A stretch of DNA of 64,000 nt from contig NZ_NJDE01000033.1 in the NCBI RefSeq assembly GCF_002205895.1, positions 57,102 through 121,101 of the forward strand, given 5' to 3'. This DNA is from Saccharibacillus sp. O23. GTDB lineage: Bacteria > Bacillota > Bacilli > Paenibacillales > Paenibacillaceae. The translations under genes were made by a program, and so were the position numbers. The first letter of the stretch is position 1. Every line of letters begins with the position of its first letter. Positions 25,557-34,502 of the stretch are shown here, piece after piece. The notes beneath the pieces were generated by a model. That model saw only the letters and a list, made by a program, of their open reading frames with translations. It made no database searches and was not told the origin of the DNA.

Positions 25557-27351
25557 ATTCGTCCCTCCCGGCGGGTATCTTGAAATAGATTTGCGTTCCT
25601 TTGCCGAGCTCGCTGGAAATGCGAAGCCCGCACTCTTCCCCGTACGTCATGACCAACCGCTGGTGCACGTTGCGAAGCCCGATTCGGCTCTCTTCTTTCT
25701 CGTCCTTCTCCCGGATCGACTCTTCGACCTGACGCAGCCGTTCGGGCGTCATGCCCGCTCCGTTGTCCATGACGTCGATCAACACCTCGTCGCCGATCCG
25801 AACGGCGTGCAGCGCCACGCTGCCTTCCGTTTCTTTGTTTTCCAACCCGTGAACGATAGCGTTTTCGATCAGCGGTTGTACCAGAAGAGGCGGCAGCAGG
25901 ACTTCAAGCGTATCGGGCTGAGCCGCGAGCGTATAATGCAGACGGTCGCCGTGCCTGAACTTCTGAATCTCTAAGTAAGACTCCACCATATCCAGTTCGT
26001 TCTTAAGCGTCGTATGCCGGTTGCCGATCTCCAGATTGCGGCGGATCAGCTTGCCGAGCAGACGAACGGCGCGCGCGATGTCCTTTTCCCCTTGAACGTG
26101 GGCGCGCATGCGGATCGATTCCAGCGCGTTGAACAGGAAATGCGGATTGATCTGGCTGGCGAGCATCTTGAGCTTGATCTCGCGCTGCATCACTTCAAGG
26201 CGGCTGTTCGCTTCGCTCGCTTCGTAGACCTGATGCATCAATTCTTTGATATTGGTGACCATATAGTTGAACTGTTCCGACAGTTGGCCGATCTCGTCTT
26301 GTCCGTCGATCCGCGACACCGTATCCAGATTGCCTTCGGCCACGCGGTTCAGGCTGCGGTTGAGCTTGAGCAGACGCGAGCTGATCAGGCGCGAATTGAA
26401 ATAGACGGCAAGCAGAGCCATCAGCAGAATGAACACGATCAGTCCGGCTCCGATCAGCCCGATCCGATTGGCGTCGTGCACGATGCTTTCCGAGGAAAAG
26501 GCCGAGACGATCGTCAGCCCGCTTTTGCTGGAGTCGGGAATCAGCGTATTGATCGAGACGCGGTAATCCATCCCGTCGATCTCTCGTTCGAACGAGCGTT
26601 CCGCGGCGCCTCCGCCGACCTCGAAGCCCATATCGACGAGGGTGCGTCCGATCGCGGAAGGATCTTTGGCCGCGACGATGTTGCCGTCTTCGTCGGCGAT
26701 CATCGTATCGAACGGTTCTTGGCTGAGCAGCGAGTTCAGATAGCCGGTATCCACTTGGATGACCAATACGCTGCGTTTGCCGCTGGTCGGGAAAAAGATC
26801 TGGCGAACCAAGCTTAGCTGTTTGGGCGAGACGCCGTTGGGATGGTTCAAGTCGTCGATGTACATCCAATTGATCACGCGCGCCTGCATCGCTTTCTCGT
26901 ACCAGACCGTAGCACGAATCGTGCTGTCGGCGTCCATGAATTGCAGGTTGTCGAGCAGCGTCGGATTGTCCGTATACAGTTGGATGCTGCGGATTTCGCT
27001 ATAAGAACGGACGTAGTCCGTAAAATCCGTATATTCGCGGTAAGCATTGACGAGTTGGAACGGATCGTCGTTCGAATACGTCGTCGTGGCTACGCGTTCC
27101 ATGTCTTTATCGAGCAGAAGTTGGTTGGAGACGCGAATCGGCACGTTCAGCAGGTTTTCCGTCTGCGTCTTGATGCGCTGCACGTTATTTTCGGTCTGCT
27201 CCGTCGCTTTCTGAAGCGCGTCCAATCGGAAATACTGAATCACGATAAAGCCGACGATCAATACCGGAATCATGACAACGATTACATAAAAGAAGATCAA
27301 CTTGTTGCGGATTTTCATATCGTTCAGCCATCTTACGAATCGTTTTCTCAC
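25549..27351 (-). CDS. Sensor histidine kinase (YesM family)
   Basis: The GTG at 27351 is chosen (600 residues) because GGGGGA lies 8 bases upstream. An in-frame ATG at 27426 would add 25 residues but has no ribosome site. One helix lies at about 17-40, then an extracellular sensing region of about 255 residues, a second helix at about 298-318, a HAMP domain, the His_kinase block SQINPHFLFNALESIRM with the phosphorylated His near residue 404, and an ATPase domain (LIENAIVHGLENK, DNGAGM). Such kinases sense a sugar or a loaded binding protein outside the cell and phosphorylate the partner regulator, encoded next with an 8-base overlap. Confidence 0.93.
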   Translation of the reverse strand: MRKRFVRWLNDMKIRNKLIFFYVIVVMIPVLIVGFIVIQYFRLDALQKATEQTENNVQRIKTQTENLLNVPIRVSNQLLLDKDMERVATTTYSNDDPFQLVNAYREYTDFTDYVRSYSEIRSIQLYTDNPTLLDNLQFMDADSTIRATVWYEKAMQARVINWMYIDDLNHPNGVSPKQLSLVRQIFFPTSGKRSVLVIQVDTGYLNSLLSQEPFDTMIADEDGNIVAAKDPSAIGRTLVDMGFEVGGGAAERSFEREIDGMDYRVSINTLIPDSSKSGLTIVSAFSSESIVHDANRIGLIGAGLIVFILLMALLAVYFNSRLISSRLLKLNRSLNRVAEGNLDTVSRIDGQDEIGQLSEQFNYMVTNIKELMHQVYEASEANSRLEVMQREIKLKMLASQINPHFLFNALESIRMRAHVQGEKDIARAVRLLGKLIRRNLEIGNRHTTLKNELDMVESYLEIQKFRHGDRLHYTLAAQPDTLEVLLPPLLVQPLIENAIVHGLENKETEGSVALHAVRIGDEVLIDVMDNGAGMTPERLRQVEESIREKDEKEESRIGLRNVHQRLVMTYGEECGLRISSELGKGTQIYFKIPAGRDEYV

Positions 27352-27607
27352 GCTGTCGTCCCCCGTAAAGCGGCGCGTCGGTTGCGGCTGCGCCTGGCCG
27401 GTCGCCCTGCGACTCCTTCTCATCATAACACAGAACGAAGCCGCTGTTCAGCCGGGTCCCGGAGCGGATTTGTTCCGTTGCGAATTCGCCGAAAGCGGTC
27501 TATACTGACAACAGTGCAAAGCCGCGCCGCGCTTCGCGTTTCGCGCGTCCTCCCGACCGGAGGATCGTTCGCACGCCGGGCCGCGCCGTCTGTTCTAAGG
27601 AGGGTAT

Positions 27608-28567
27608 ATGCATTATTTAGCCGCTTTTCTGCTGTCCCTGGTCATTGCCTTGATCTTGATTCCCGTTCTGCGAAGATGGGCGGTGCAGCTCGATTTCGTC
27701 GATAAACCGCGTCCGGACAACGAACGCAAGCTGCACCGGGAACCGATTCCGCTGATGGCGGGAATCGCGTTGTTCGTCGGCTTCGCCGTCACTTACATAT
27801 CGTTCAGCGACATGACTTTGATCGAATCCGCCGCCGTGCTCGGAGGTTCGCTGCTGATTCTGCTGATCGGTCTGGTCGACGATTGGTACAAGGTCAGCCG
27901 CCGAGAATTCCCGGCTCTGCCCAAACTGATCGTGCAGCTCTTGGCCGCGCTGCTCGTCTATCTGGCCGGGATCCGCTTCTCCGGCTTCTCCAATCCGTTT
28001 ACCGATACTTACGTCGTGCTTCCGGAATGGCTTCAGCTCGTGCTGACGCTGCTGTGGATCTTCGGCGTGACGACCGTGATCAACTTCACGGACGGCCTTG
28101 ACGGACTGGCCGGAAGTCTGGCCACGATCTCCGCGGGCACGCTGTTCGTCGTCGCGATCGCCCAACAGGAGAGCAACTCCGCCGTTATGGCGATCAGCCT
28201 CGTCGGCGTCGGCCTCGCTTACCTGAAGTACAACAAACCTCCGGCCAAAGTCTATATGGGCGATTCCGGCGCTACGTTCCTCGGCTTCATTCTGGCGATC
28301 ATCGCGCTCGACGGCGCGTTCAAGCAGGCGACCGTGCTGTCGTTGTTCGTGCCGATTCTCGCGCTCGGCGTGCCGATCTTCGACAACATCTTCGTCGTGC
28401 TCAAACGGCTGAAGAACGGCCAGAAAATCTACGAAGCCGACGCTTCGCAGATCCATTACCGCCTGCTGTCGAGCGGGCTCAACCCGAAGCAGGTGCTGTT
28501 CGTGCTCTGCTTGGTCAGCGTCTGCCTCAGCTTGTCTTCGATCATCCTGGTCCTGCTGCCGATCTAG
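27608..28567 (+). CDS. Undecaprenyl-phosphate GlcNAc-1-phosphate transferase-like protein (MraY/WecA/TagO superfamily)
   Basis: 319 residues and about 10 helices; AAGGAGG just before the ATG. Superfamily marks are GLVDDWYKV (Asp pair), NFTDGLDGLAG (catalytic Asp loop) and VYMGDSGA, with KVYMGDSG typical of the WecA/TagO branch and not of MraY. These enzymes load N-acetylhexosamine-1-phosphate onto undecaprenyl phosphate and start teichoic acid or capsule synthesis. It stands alone, so the polymer cannot be named. It is somewhat shorter than TagO (about 350 residues), losing length at the C-terminus. Confidence 0.88.
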   Translation: MHYLAAFLLSLVIALILIPVLRRWAVQLDFVDKPRPDNERKLHREPIPLMAGIALFVGFAVTYISFSDMTLIESAAVLGGSLLILLIGLVDDWYKVSRREFPALPKLIVQLLAALLVYLAGIRFSGFSNPFTDTYVVLPEWLQLVLTLLWIFGVTTVINFTDGLDGLAGSLATISAGTLFVVAIAQQESNSAVMAISLVGVGLAYLKYNKPPAKVYMGDSGATFLGFILAIIALDGAFKQATVLSLFVPILALGVPIFDNIFVVLKRLKNGQKIYEADASQIHYRLLSSGLNPKQVLFVLCLVSVCLSLSSIILVLLPI

Positions 28568-28604
28568 TCTCGGCCTTGCAGCCCGCAGACGTCTCTAATA
28601 GAAA

Positions 28605-28649
28605 AAGCCCCGCAGGTTCGATCGAGCTTCGATCGAACCTGCGGGGCTT
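28605..28649. terminator. Strong bidirectional terminator
   Basis: A perfect 21-base stem starting AAGCCCCGCAGG with a 3-base loop, between the convergent transferase and GNAT genes. The minus-strand T-run is the better one. Confidence 0.9.
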
Positions 28650-28703
28650 CTCTGCGTCCGCGCCTTTAGGCGCGCGCACGTTCTCCGCCTTGTATCCGTC
28701 CGT

Positions 28704-29216
28704 TCATTTGCGGTTCATCCGGTAATGAAGCAGAACCTGAGTTCCGACCGGACCTTCTTTGCGATGGCCGCGATCTTCGAATCCGGCCTGCTGGTAGAGG
28801 CGAAGCGCGGCTTCGTTACCGGAATTGACGACCAACACGATCTCGTTCATGTCGGGAAAATAATCGCTGACGAACTTGGGCAGCATCGTCATCGCGCGTT
28901 TGGCATACCCTTTTCCCTGCTCGGGCAAATTGACCGACAGCGACCGCACCAGCATCGCGCGCGGCGAATCGGTAATGCTGCGAATCCGGTCGCCCCGATG
29001 AAGCACGAAGAAGCCGACGGGCTTCCTGTCCGCCACGATCACGATAGCATGGCGATCCCGATCTTCCCTGCACAATTGGATGGCTCTTACCGGCAAAGCC
29101 GTATGCTTCTCTTGTTCAGCGGATACCTGATAGTCTTCGAACAGAGCTTTCTCGTATTCCGGACGGAAAAACTTCAGCTCCACTTTCGTTTCCGTCCCTT
29201 GAGGCATGCTGCTCAT
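28704..29216 (-). CDS. GNAT family N-acetyltransferase
   Basis: The start after AGGAGGG gives 170 residues; the frame continues upstream to 29291 without a site. The GNAT fold shows AMLVRSLSVNLPEQGKGYAKRAM (motif A, acetyl-CoA pyrophosphate loop QGKGYA) and EIVLVVNSGNEAALRLYQQAGFED (motif B). It moves an acetyl group from acetyl-CoA to an amine. The substrate is unknown and the neighbours give no clue. Confidence 0.88.
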   Translation of the reverse strand: MSSMPQGTETKVELKFFRPEYEKALFEDYQVSAEQEKHTALPVRAIQLCREDRDRHAIVIVADRKPVGFFVLHRGDRIRSITDSPRAMLVRSLSVNLPEQGKGYAKRAMTMLPKFVSDYFPDMNEIVLVVNSGNEAALRLYQQAGFEDRGHRKEGPVGTQVLLHYRMNRK

Positions 29217-29348
29217 CCTGCGTCCCTCCTGTCTTCGCTTCCGGCCGCTTCGTGCGCCGGCCCTAAGCTTATGAAGCAATGCCGCCGTCACCCTACTATT
29301 AAACGCGATCGTTCCTTCTCTAATCGCGGGACGGACTTCGATCGGCGT

Positions 29349-29543
29349 TCATTCGATAATCTGTTTCACGCGGCCCACTTGCCCGTCTTGAAGCCGGACT
29401 TTGATGCCGTGCGGGTGCGTGGCGGAATTGGTCAAGATGTCTTTGACGACGCCTCTCGTCAGCGCTCCGGTCGGTTGGTCTTTCTTCAATACGATATCGA
29501 CCGTGATTCCCGGCCGGATAGCGGATCGGTTTTTTCCGTTCAT
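29349..29543 (-). CDS. ywbE: YwbE family protein (DUF2196)
   Basis: 64 residues from an ATG preceded by GAAGGAGAG, matching the size of B. subtilis YwbE. The conserved body IRPGITVDIVLKKDQPTGALTRGVVKDILTN is followed by HPHGIKVRLQDGQVGRVKQI, a KOW-like small beta-barrel. The function of the family is not established; nucleic acid binding has been suggested by the fold. It lies alone between the GNAT gene and the zinc island. Confidence 0.85.
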   Translation of the reverse strand: MNGKNRSAIRPGITVDIVLKKDQPTGALTRGVVKDILTNSATHPHGIKVRLQDGQVGRVKQIIE

Positions 29544-29611
29544 GCGATTCTCTCCTTCTCGATCAGTTCCCTCCATCATAGCATAGGCAACAGACGCGCC
29601 CAAACGCAAAA

Positions 29612-29646
29612 AAGCCGCCGATTCGCGCTCGGGCGAACGGCGGCTT
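29612..29646 (-). terminator. Terminator of the znuCBA operon
   Basis: Stem AAGCCGCCGATTCGC with GCGAACGGCGGCTT (one bulge) followed by six T on the minus strand, 17 bases after the znuA stop. Confidence 0.88.
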
Positions 29647-29662
29647 GACGCAAAGAAAGCTT

Positions 29663-30814
29663 CTATTCGTCGAGCGCTTTTTTCAACGCTTCGAGATTCT
29701 TGCGCATAACCGACAGATAATCTTCCCCGGCGGCCGTCTCTTCCGAAGTGAGGCCTTCGAGCGGGTTCAACACGTCGGTCTTGGCGCCGATCTCGGCCGC
29801 GATCGTCTCTGCTACCTTCGACGACACCAGCGTTTCGAAAAAGATCGTCTTGACGTCGTGCTGCTTCGCGAATTCGACGACTTCCGCCATCTCGCGGGCC
29901 GACGGTTCCTGATCCGGCGACAATCCCGCGATCGGAACTTGGGTCAATCCGTAATCGCGCGCCAAATAGCCGAAAGCCGCGTGCTGCGTAACGAAATCGG
30001 TCCGCTTCGTTCCCGTCAGCCTGCTTTTGAATTCCGCGTCGAGCGCTTCGAGCTTCGCGACGTAAGCGTCGGCGTTGCTTTTATACTGCGCCGCATGATC
30101 CGGATCGGCTTCCGCGAAAGCGGCTTCGATGTTCCGGACTTCTTGTACGGCAAGCTTGGGAGAAAGCCATACGTGCGGATCGAGTCCGCCGTGGTCGTGA
30201 TCGTGGCCGTGCGCTTCCTCGCCTTCGTGATCATGCGCTTCTTCAGCGGCGTGATCGTGGTCTTCGCCGGATTCATGGGAATGCGCTTCTCCCGCCTCGT
30301 GATCATGGTCATGCTCTTCGGTTTCGGCCGCGCCGTGGTCATGGTCGTGTTCCTCTTCTTCCGAACCTTCCATGATATCCAGGCCTTTGCTCGCTTCGAC
30401 GGCGCGAAGCTTCGAATTCGACGAAGCGTCCAAGACTTGATCGACCCAGCTCTCCATGCCCGCTCCGTTATAGATCAGCAGATCCGCGTCTTCGATCTTC
30501 GCGATATCCTGCGGCGTCGGTTCCCAGTCATGCGGCTCCGTACCGGACGGCACGAGCAGCTCGACATCGGCCAGATCGCCGCCGACGCCGCGCGCGAACT
30601 CGTACATCGGATAGAAACTCGCTTCGACTTTGAGTTTGCTTGCCGTTTGCGTCTCGGCCGCGCCGCTCGACGCCTGCGCATCGGCGTTTCCTTCCGGCGA
30701 AGATCCCGAATTCGCGACGCCTGACGCGTTCGAACCGCAGCCTCCTATAATCAACATCAAACTCAGCAGCGAAGCGCCTACGCCCGCTTTAAATGTATCG
30801 GTTCTCGTTTTCAT
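29663..30814 (-). CDS. znuA: Zinc ABC transporter substrate-binding lipoprotein
   Basis: 383 residues. Lipobox LIIGGC near residue 26. The protein is a cluster A-I metal-binding protein: YPMYEFARGVGGD at the start of the fold, PHDWEPTPQD with a metal His, a long His/Asp/Glu-rich loop (about residues 150-215, many HDHDH units), DPHVWLSP with the second His, and THQAAFGYLARDYGL with the third. The His-rich loop and three His ligands point to zinc, not manganese. Its ATG overlaps the permease stop (ATGA). A Zur box in front of the first gene supports zinc control. Confidence 0.93.
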   Translation of the reverse strand: MKTRTDTFKAGVGASLLSLMLIIGGCGSNASGVANSGSSPEGNADAQASSGAAETQTASKLKVEASFYPMYEFARGVGGDLADVELLVPSGTEPHDWEPTPQDIAKIEDADLLIYNGAGMESWVDQVLDASSNSKLRAVEASKGLDIMEGSEEEEHDHDHGAAETEEHDHDHEAGEAHSHESGEDHDHAAEEAHDHEGEEAHGHDHDHGGLDPHVWLSPKLAVQEVRNIEAAFAEADPDHAAQYKSNADAYVAKLEALDAEFKSRLTGTKRTDFVTQHAAFGYLARDYGLTQVPIAGLSPDQEPSAREMAEVVEFAKQHDVKTIFFETLVSSKVAETIAAEIGAKTDVLNPLEGLTSEETAAGEDYLSVMRKNLEALKKALDE

Positions 30815-31749
30815 CCCGGTTCGATTCCTTCCTTTCCGTTCGTAGCTTGAGACTTGCCTGTTCTTTCGGCGACTGTTGCGATCGTTCGCGCCGCCGTTCG
30901 GGAAGCTTGCGGCTTATTGCGCGTAGAATACCCGCCGTTCGCGCGCCGTCTGCCGATCAGCCACAGCTTCCGCGCCGCCATGCCGAGCAGCAGAAAAGCC
31001 AGCAGCAGCAGCGCGATCGTGCCCCCCGGCGGCGTATTCGCGGCATAAGACAAGGTCAGTCCGCCGAAGATTCCCGCCAGACCGATCAAGACCGACAATA
31101 AGATCGCCGACAAGAATCCTCCCGCGATCCGCAGAGCCAGCGCGGCCGGCAGCACCAGCAGCGCCGATACCAGCAGCACGCCCACGACAGGCATGGCCGC
31201 CGTGACCGTCATTCCCGTCAGCACCGAAAAAGCGATCGACAACGCCCGAACCGGCACGCCCGAGATTCCCGCCGTTTCTTCGTCGAAGGTCAGCGCGTAC
31301 AGCGGACGGCGGAACACCGCGAAAAAGATCAACCCGATTCCGGCCGCGCCGCCGATCAACCAAAGCTGCGTATCGCTGACGGCGACGATCGAACCGAACA
31401 GGTAAGAACTGAAACTCTGCGACAGCGTCTTGCCGAAACTCATCAGCACGACCGCGGTCGCGAGACCTCCCGTCATCATGATCGCGACCGGCACTTCCGC
31501 GTATGTACGATACAAGCTTCTCAGCCGCTCGATCAGCAGCGCCGCGATCACGGCCGCCGCGAATCCGCCGATCGACGGGTTCGCGCCGAGCAGGCTGCCT
31601 GCGGCCACGCCCGCGAGAGAGACATGCGACAGCGTATCGGCCATCAAGACCTGGCGCCGCAGCATCAGATACACGCCCAGCACCGGCGCGATCAGACCGA
31701 GCATCGCGCCGGCCAACATCGCCCGCTGCATGAATTCGTAAGCCAGCAT
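30811..31749 (-). CDS. znuB: Zinc ABC transporter permease
   Basis: 312 residues from the ATG with GGAG 8 bases upstream; the frame runs much further upstream through the ATPase gene, but those residues are Arg-rich and not membrane-like. Eight to nine helices of the ABC-3 metal permease family are seen, with LMADTLSHVSLAGVAAG and LTFDEETAGISGVPV typical. It lies 5 bases after znuC. The C-terminal 45 residues are basic and soluble. Confidence 0.92.
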   Translation of the reverse strand: MLAYEFMQRAMLAGAMLGLIAPVLGVYLMLRRQVLMADTLSHVSLAGVAAGSLLGANPSIGGFAAAVIAALLIERLRSLYRTYAEVPVAIMMTGGLATAVVLMSFGKTLSQSFSSYLFGSIVAVSDTQLWLIGGAAGIGLIFFAVFRRPLYALTFDEETAGISGVPVRALSIAFSVLTGMTVTAAMPVVGVLLVSALLVLPAALALRIAGGFLSAILLSVLIGLAGIFGGLTLSYAANTPPGGTIALLLLAFLLLGMAARKLWLIGRRRANGGYSTRNKPQASRTAARTIATVAERTGKSQATNGKEGIEPG

Positions 31750-31754
31750 CGTCG

Positions 31755-32471
31755 TCACTCCGTTTCCCATCGATCGTCGAGATCGTTTCTGTCCGCCTCC
31801 GCAGCCGTCTCCCCGACCGCTTCTGCTTCGGTCCGTTCCAGCGTCACGATGCGGTCCAGATACCGTTCGGCTTCTTCCAGTCCGTGCGTCACCATCACGA
31901 CGGTAATGCCGTGATGCCGCGTCTGATGCCGCATCAGCCGGTACAATTCGGTGCGGCTTCGCGCGTCCATGCCCGTCGTCGGTTCGTCGAGAATCAGCAC
32001 GTCGGGACATTGCACAAGCGCTCTCGCGATGCATACCCGCTGCTTCTGCCCGCCGGACAGCTCGCCGATCCGCCGCCGCCGCAGTTCCCACATGCCGACC
32101 TGCTCCAGACTGCTTCGGACGAGCCGCTCCTGCTCCGGTCCGAGGCGGCCGAACAAGCCCAGTCTTCCATGACAGCCCGAACGCACCAATTCGATTACCC
32201 GGCTCGGAAAGCCGGCGTTAAACGAAGCGGCATGCTGCGGCACGTATCCGATCGTCGGCTTGGCGCCGCCGAACGCTTCCGCATTCAGTTCGATCGTGCC
32301 GCTCCACGGTTTCAGCAGTCCGAGCAGCAGCTTGAGCACGGTCGTCTTGGCCGTACCGTTCGGTCCGCTGATGCCCAAGAATTCGCCCCGATAGACGTCC
32401 AGAGAGATCCCTTGCACCACGGGAGCTTCCCCGTAACCGAACACGACGTTTCTCATGGAAGACAACAGCAT
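31755..32471 (-). CDS. znuC: Zinc ABC transporter ATP-binding protein
   Basis: The start after AAGGAG gives 238 residues; an ATG 24 bases upstream lies inside the Zur box and has no site. Walker A reads GPNGTAKTT, with Ala where the P-loop usually has Gly before Lys. Signature LSGGQKQR, Walker B VLILDEPTTGMD and the H-loop VTHGLEE are intact, so the protein should be active. The tail of about 30 residues is acidic. It is the first gene of znuCBA. Confidence 0.92.
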   Translation of the reverse strand: MLLSSMRNVVFGYGEAPVVQGISLDVYRGEFLGISGPNGTAKTTVLKLLLGLLKPWSGTIELNAEAFGGAKPTIGYVPQHAASFNAGFPSRVIELVRSGCHGRLGLFGRLGPEQERLVRSSLEQVGMWELRRRRIGELSGGQKQRVCIARALVQCPDVLILDEPTTGMDARSRTELYRLMRHQTRHHGITVVMVTHGLEEAERYLDRIVTLERTEAEAVGETAAEADRNDLDDRWETE

Positions 32472-32486
32472 ATCGATCGCTCCTTG

Positions 32487-32499
32487 CGTAATCATTACG
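32487..32499. promoter_or_regulatory. Zur box of znuCBA
   Basis: CGTAATCATTACG is a perfect 13-base palindrome equal to the core of the Bacillus Zur site (TCGTAATNATTACGA). It lies 16 bases upstream of the znuC start, where a bound repressor would block transcription. Confidence 0.88.
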
Positions 32500-32569
32500 A
32501 TTTATAAATGTCCAAAAAAATTTGTCGTCCGTTCGGTACCCTGTCAACGATGAAGGTCAAGATACTTGC

Positions 32570-32719
32570 TTAACGCGTTTCCCGGTGAATCGTGTATTTC
32601 TTAAGCCGCGGGCAGTATTTTTTCAATTCCAGACGTTCCGGATGATTGCGTTTGTTCTTGGTCGTCGTATAATTGCGGTCTCCGCATTCGGTGCAGGCCA
32701 GCGTTACGATCACTCTCAT
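32570..32719 (-). CDS. rpmG: 50S ribosomal protein L33, alternative (zinc-regulated) copy
   Basis: 49 residues, too short for automatic frame lists; AGGAGG lies 8 bases before the ATG. The protein starts [20 protein letters not shown] and ends KYTIHRETR. It keeps Cys9 and Cys12 but only one Cys (36) in the second knuckle, which reads CPRL in place of CxxC, so the zinc ribbon is incomplete. The Zur box and sigma-A promoter directly upstream show it is the copy made when zinc is scarce, freeing zinc from ribosomes. Confidence 0.9.
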   Translation of the reverse strand: MRVIVTLACTECGDRNYTTTKNKRNHPERLELKKYCPRLKKYTIHRETR

Positions 32720-32789
32720 AGTCTGTATCCTCCTGTAATCGGCGTCGAAGCGCGTCCGATACGAACTTCGACTTGCGATTTAATAGTTA

Positions 32790-32804
32790 TCGTAATTTTT
32801 ACGA
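32790..32804. promoter_or_regulatory. Zur box of rpmG
   Basis: TCGTAATTTTTACGA differs from the Zur consensus TCGTAATNATTACGA at one position. It lies just downstream of the rpmG -10 element. Confidence 0.85.
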
Positions 32805-32813
32805 ATAAAATAA

Positions 32814-32842
32814 AGTATAAACAGCCCTTGCGCCTCTGTCAA
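32814..32842 (-). promoter_or_regulatory. Sigma-A promoter of rpmG
   Basis: On the minus strand TTGACA (32837-32842), 17-base spacer, TATACT (32814-32819). It lies after the rpsN stop, so rpmG can be transcribed on its own. Confidence 0.8.
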
Positions 32843-32879
32843 CCGGCCTATCCTTCTGCTTCGGACGATAGTCGCCCGC

Positions 32880-33149
32880 TTACCAGCTCGATTTGGTGAC
32901 GCCCGGAATCTGGCCTTTGTGCGCCAATTCGCGGAACATGATGCGGGAGACTCTGAACTTGCGCAGATAACCGCGGGGACGTCCCGTCATCTCGCAGCGG
33001 TTTTTGAGCCGGGTCGGCGACGCGTCGCGCGGCAATTTTTGCAGAGCCGCGTAATCGCCTTTGGCTTTCAATTCTTTTCGCAGCTCCGCATACTTCGCTA
33101 CCGTTTCCTGCCGTTTTTTCTCGCGTACGACTTTGGATTTTTTGGCCAT
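32880..33149 (-). CDS. rpsN: 30S ribosomal protein S14, zinc-free type
   Basis: 89 residues with AAAGGAG before the ATG. It is the long form of S14 ([14 protein letters not shown]..., ending [11 protein letters not shown]) with a single Cys and no CxxC knuckles; the zinc-binding form is about 61 residues. [19 protein letters not shown] is the conserved S14 block. In Bacillus the corresponding gene is repressed by Zur and supports ribosomes under zinc limitation. It lies 53 bases after the COG0523 gene and probably shares its Zur-controlled promoter. Confidence 0.94.
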   Translation of the reverse strand: MAKKSKVVREKKRQETVAKYAELRKELKAKGDYAALQKLPRDASPTRLKNRCEMTGRPRGYLRKFRVSRIMFRELAHKGQIPGVTKSSW

Positions 33150-33202
33150 CTTGATCGCTCCTTTTGTTTGGGATGAATCGGTTATTCTCTATCGTGATCG
33201 GA

Positions 33203-34408
33203 TCAGACCGTCTCGGGTTCCGGGATCGGCCACGGCAGCGGGTTCGCAAAAGTCGCCCAATCCGCCTGCATTTCTTCGTCGCTCAACAGGCACGCGTCCA
33301 GCTCCGCTTCGATTTCTGCGCGCTCCATGTCGATGCCGATCAGCACGAACTCGGTGATCCGATCGCCCGTACGCTCGTCCCAATCCTGCTTCGATTCGGG
33401 CTGCTGCGCCAGCAGCTCTTCGCGTTCGTCCGCGGGAAGTCCCGCGATCCAATTGCCGGCCGGTCCGAATTGAATCGACGGTCCCGCTTGGCTCAGACTG
33501 GCCGCCCAATCCTGTCCGGTCGCGATCCAGACGAGCCCTTTGGCCCGAACGACTTCGGACGGCCATTCGCCCAATACTTCCGCCAAACGTTCCGGGTGAA
33601 AAGGACGTCGGCGGCGATACACGAACGAACCGATGCCGTATTCTTCCGTTTCCGGCGTATGTTCTTCTTTTTGCAGCTCGCGGATCCAACCCGGAGACAA
33701 ACTCGCCTGCTCGAAATCGAACAAGCCCGTATTCAGGATCTCCGCCGGATCGACTTCGCCCCGTACCGTACGGATGATCTTCGCCGACGGCTGAAGCTTG
33801 CGCAGCACGCCTTCGAGACGCTGCAGTTCCGATTCTTCGACCAGATCGCATTTGTTGAGCAGCAGCACGTCGCACGTCTCCACCTGATCGATCAGCAGAT
33901 CGGTCACGTCGCGCAGATCTTCTTCGCCCGTCGCTTGGCCGCGCGCCAGCAGACTCTCGCCCGATTCGAAATCGTGCCAGAAGCGATATGCGTCCACCAC
34001 CGTTACCATGCAGTCCAACTTCGCGACGGAAGTCAGGTCTACGCCCGTAACCTCGTCGGCGTAGCTGAACGTCTGGGCGATCGGCACCGGTTCGCTGATG
34101 CCCGTCGATTCGATCAGGATATAGTCGAACCGCCCTTCGTCCGCCAGACGTTCCACCTCGCGCAGCAGATCTTCCCGCAGCGTGCAGCAGATGCAGCCGT
34201 TCGACATCTCCACGAGTTTCTCTTCCGTTCGCGACAATCCCGCTTCGCCGGCCACGAGGCCCGCATCCACGTTGATCTCGCTCATATCGTTGACGATGAC
34301 CGCCACTTTCAAGCCCTGACGATTATGAAGAATATGATTCAACAGGGTAGTCTTCCCCGATCCCAAATAACCGCACAGGACGGTGACCGGAATCTTTCGG
34401 CTTTCCAT
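33203..34408 (-). CDS. COG0523 GTPase, zinc metallochaperone (ZagA/YciC type)
   Basis: 401 residues. Walker A GYLGSGKTTLL, the metal-binding CxCC motif in NGCICCTLREDLL, Walker B ESTGISEPV and the NKCD guanine motif (LLLNKCDLV) are all present. The C-terminal half is the CobW_C domain. These proteins hand scarce metal to client enzymes; B. subtilis ZagA is Zur-regulated. A sigma-A promoter and a Zur box directly upstream give it the same control. Of two nearby ATGs, only the one at 34408 is in frame. Confidence 0.93.
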   Translation of the reverse strand: MESRKIPVTVLCGYLGSGKTTLLNHILHNRQGLKVAVIVNDMSEINVDAGLVAGEAGLSRTEEKLVEMSNGCICCTLREDLLREVERLADEGRFDYILIESTGISEPVPIAQTFSYADEVTGVDLTSVAKLDCMVTVVDAYRFWHDFESGESLLARGQATGEEDLRDVTDLLIDQVETCDVLLLNKCDLVEESELQRLEGVLRKLQPSAKIIRTVRGEVDPAEILNTGLFDFEQASLSPGWIRELQKEEHTPETEEYGIGSFVYRRRRPFHPERLAEVLGEWPSEVVRAKGLVWIATGQDWAASLSQAGPSIQFGPAGNWIAGLPADEREELLAQQPESKQDWDERTGDRITEFVLIGIDMERAEIEAELDACLLSDEEMQADWATFANPLPWPIPEPETV

Positions 34409-34430
34409 TCATACCGCTCCTTCGTTCAAA

Positions 34431-34445
34431 TAGTAATTATTACGA
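34431..34445. promoter_or_regulatory. Zur box of the COG0523 gene
   Basis: TAGTAATTATTACGA differs from the Zur consensus at one position (A for C). It lies between the -10 element and the gene start. Confidence 0.85.
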
Positions 34446-34457
34446 TTAACAAAAGAC

Positions 34458-34487
34458 ACTATACTCCCGCTGCTTGCGGCTTGTCAA
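34458..34487 (-). promoter_or_regulatory. Sigma-A promoter of the COG0523 gene
   Basis: Minus strand TTGACA (34482-34487), 18-base spacer, TATAGT (34458-34463), 50 bases upstream of the start codon. Confidence 0.78.
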
Positions 34488-34502
34488 CGGGCGCATAAAA
34501 AA

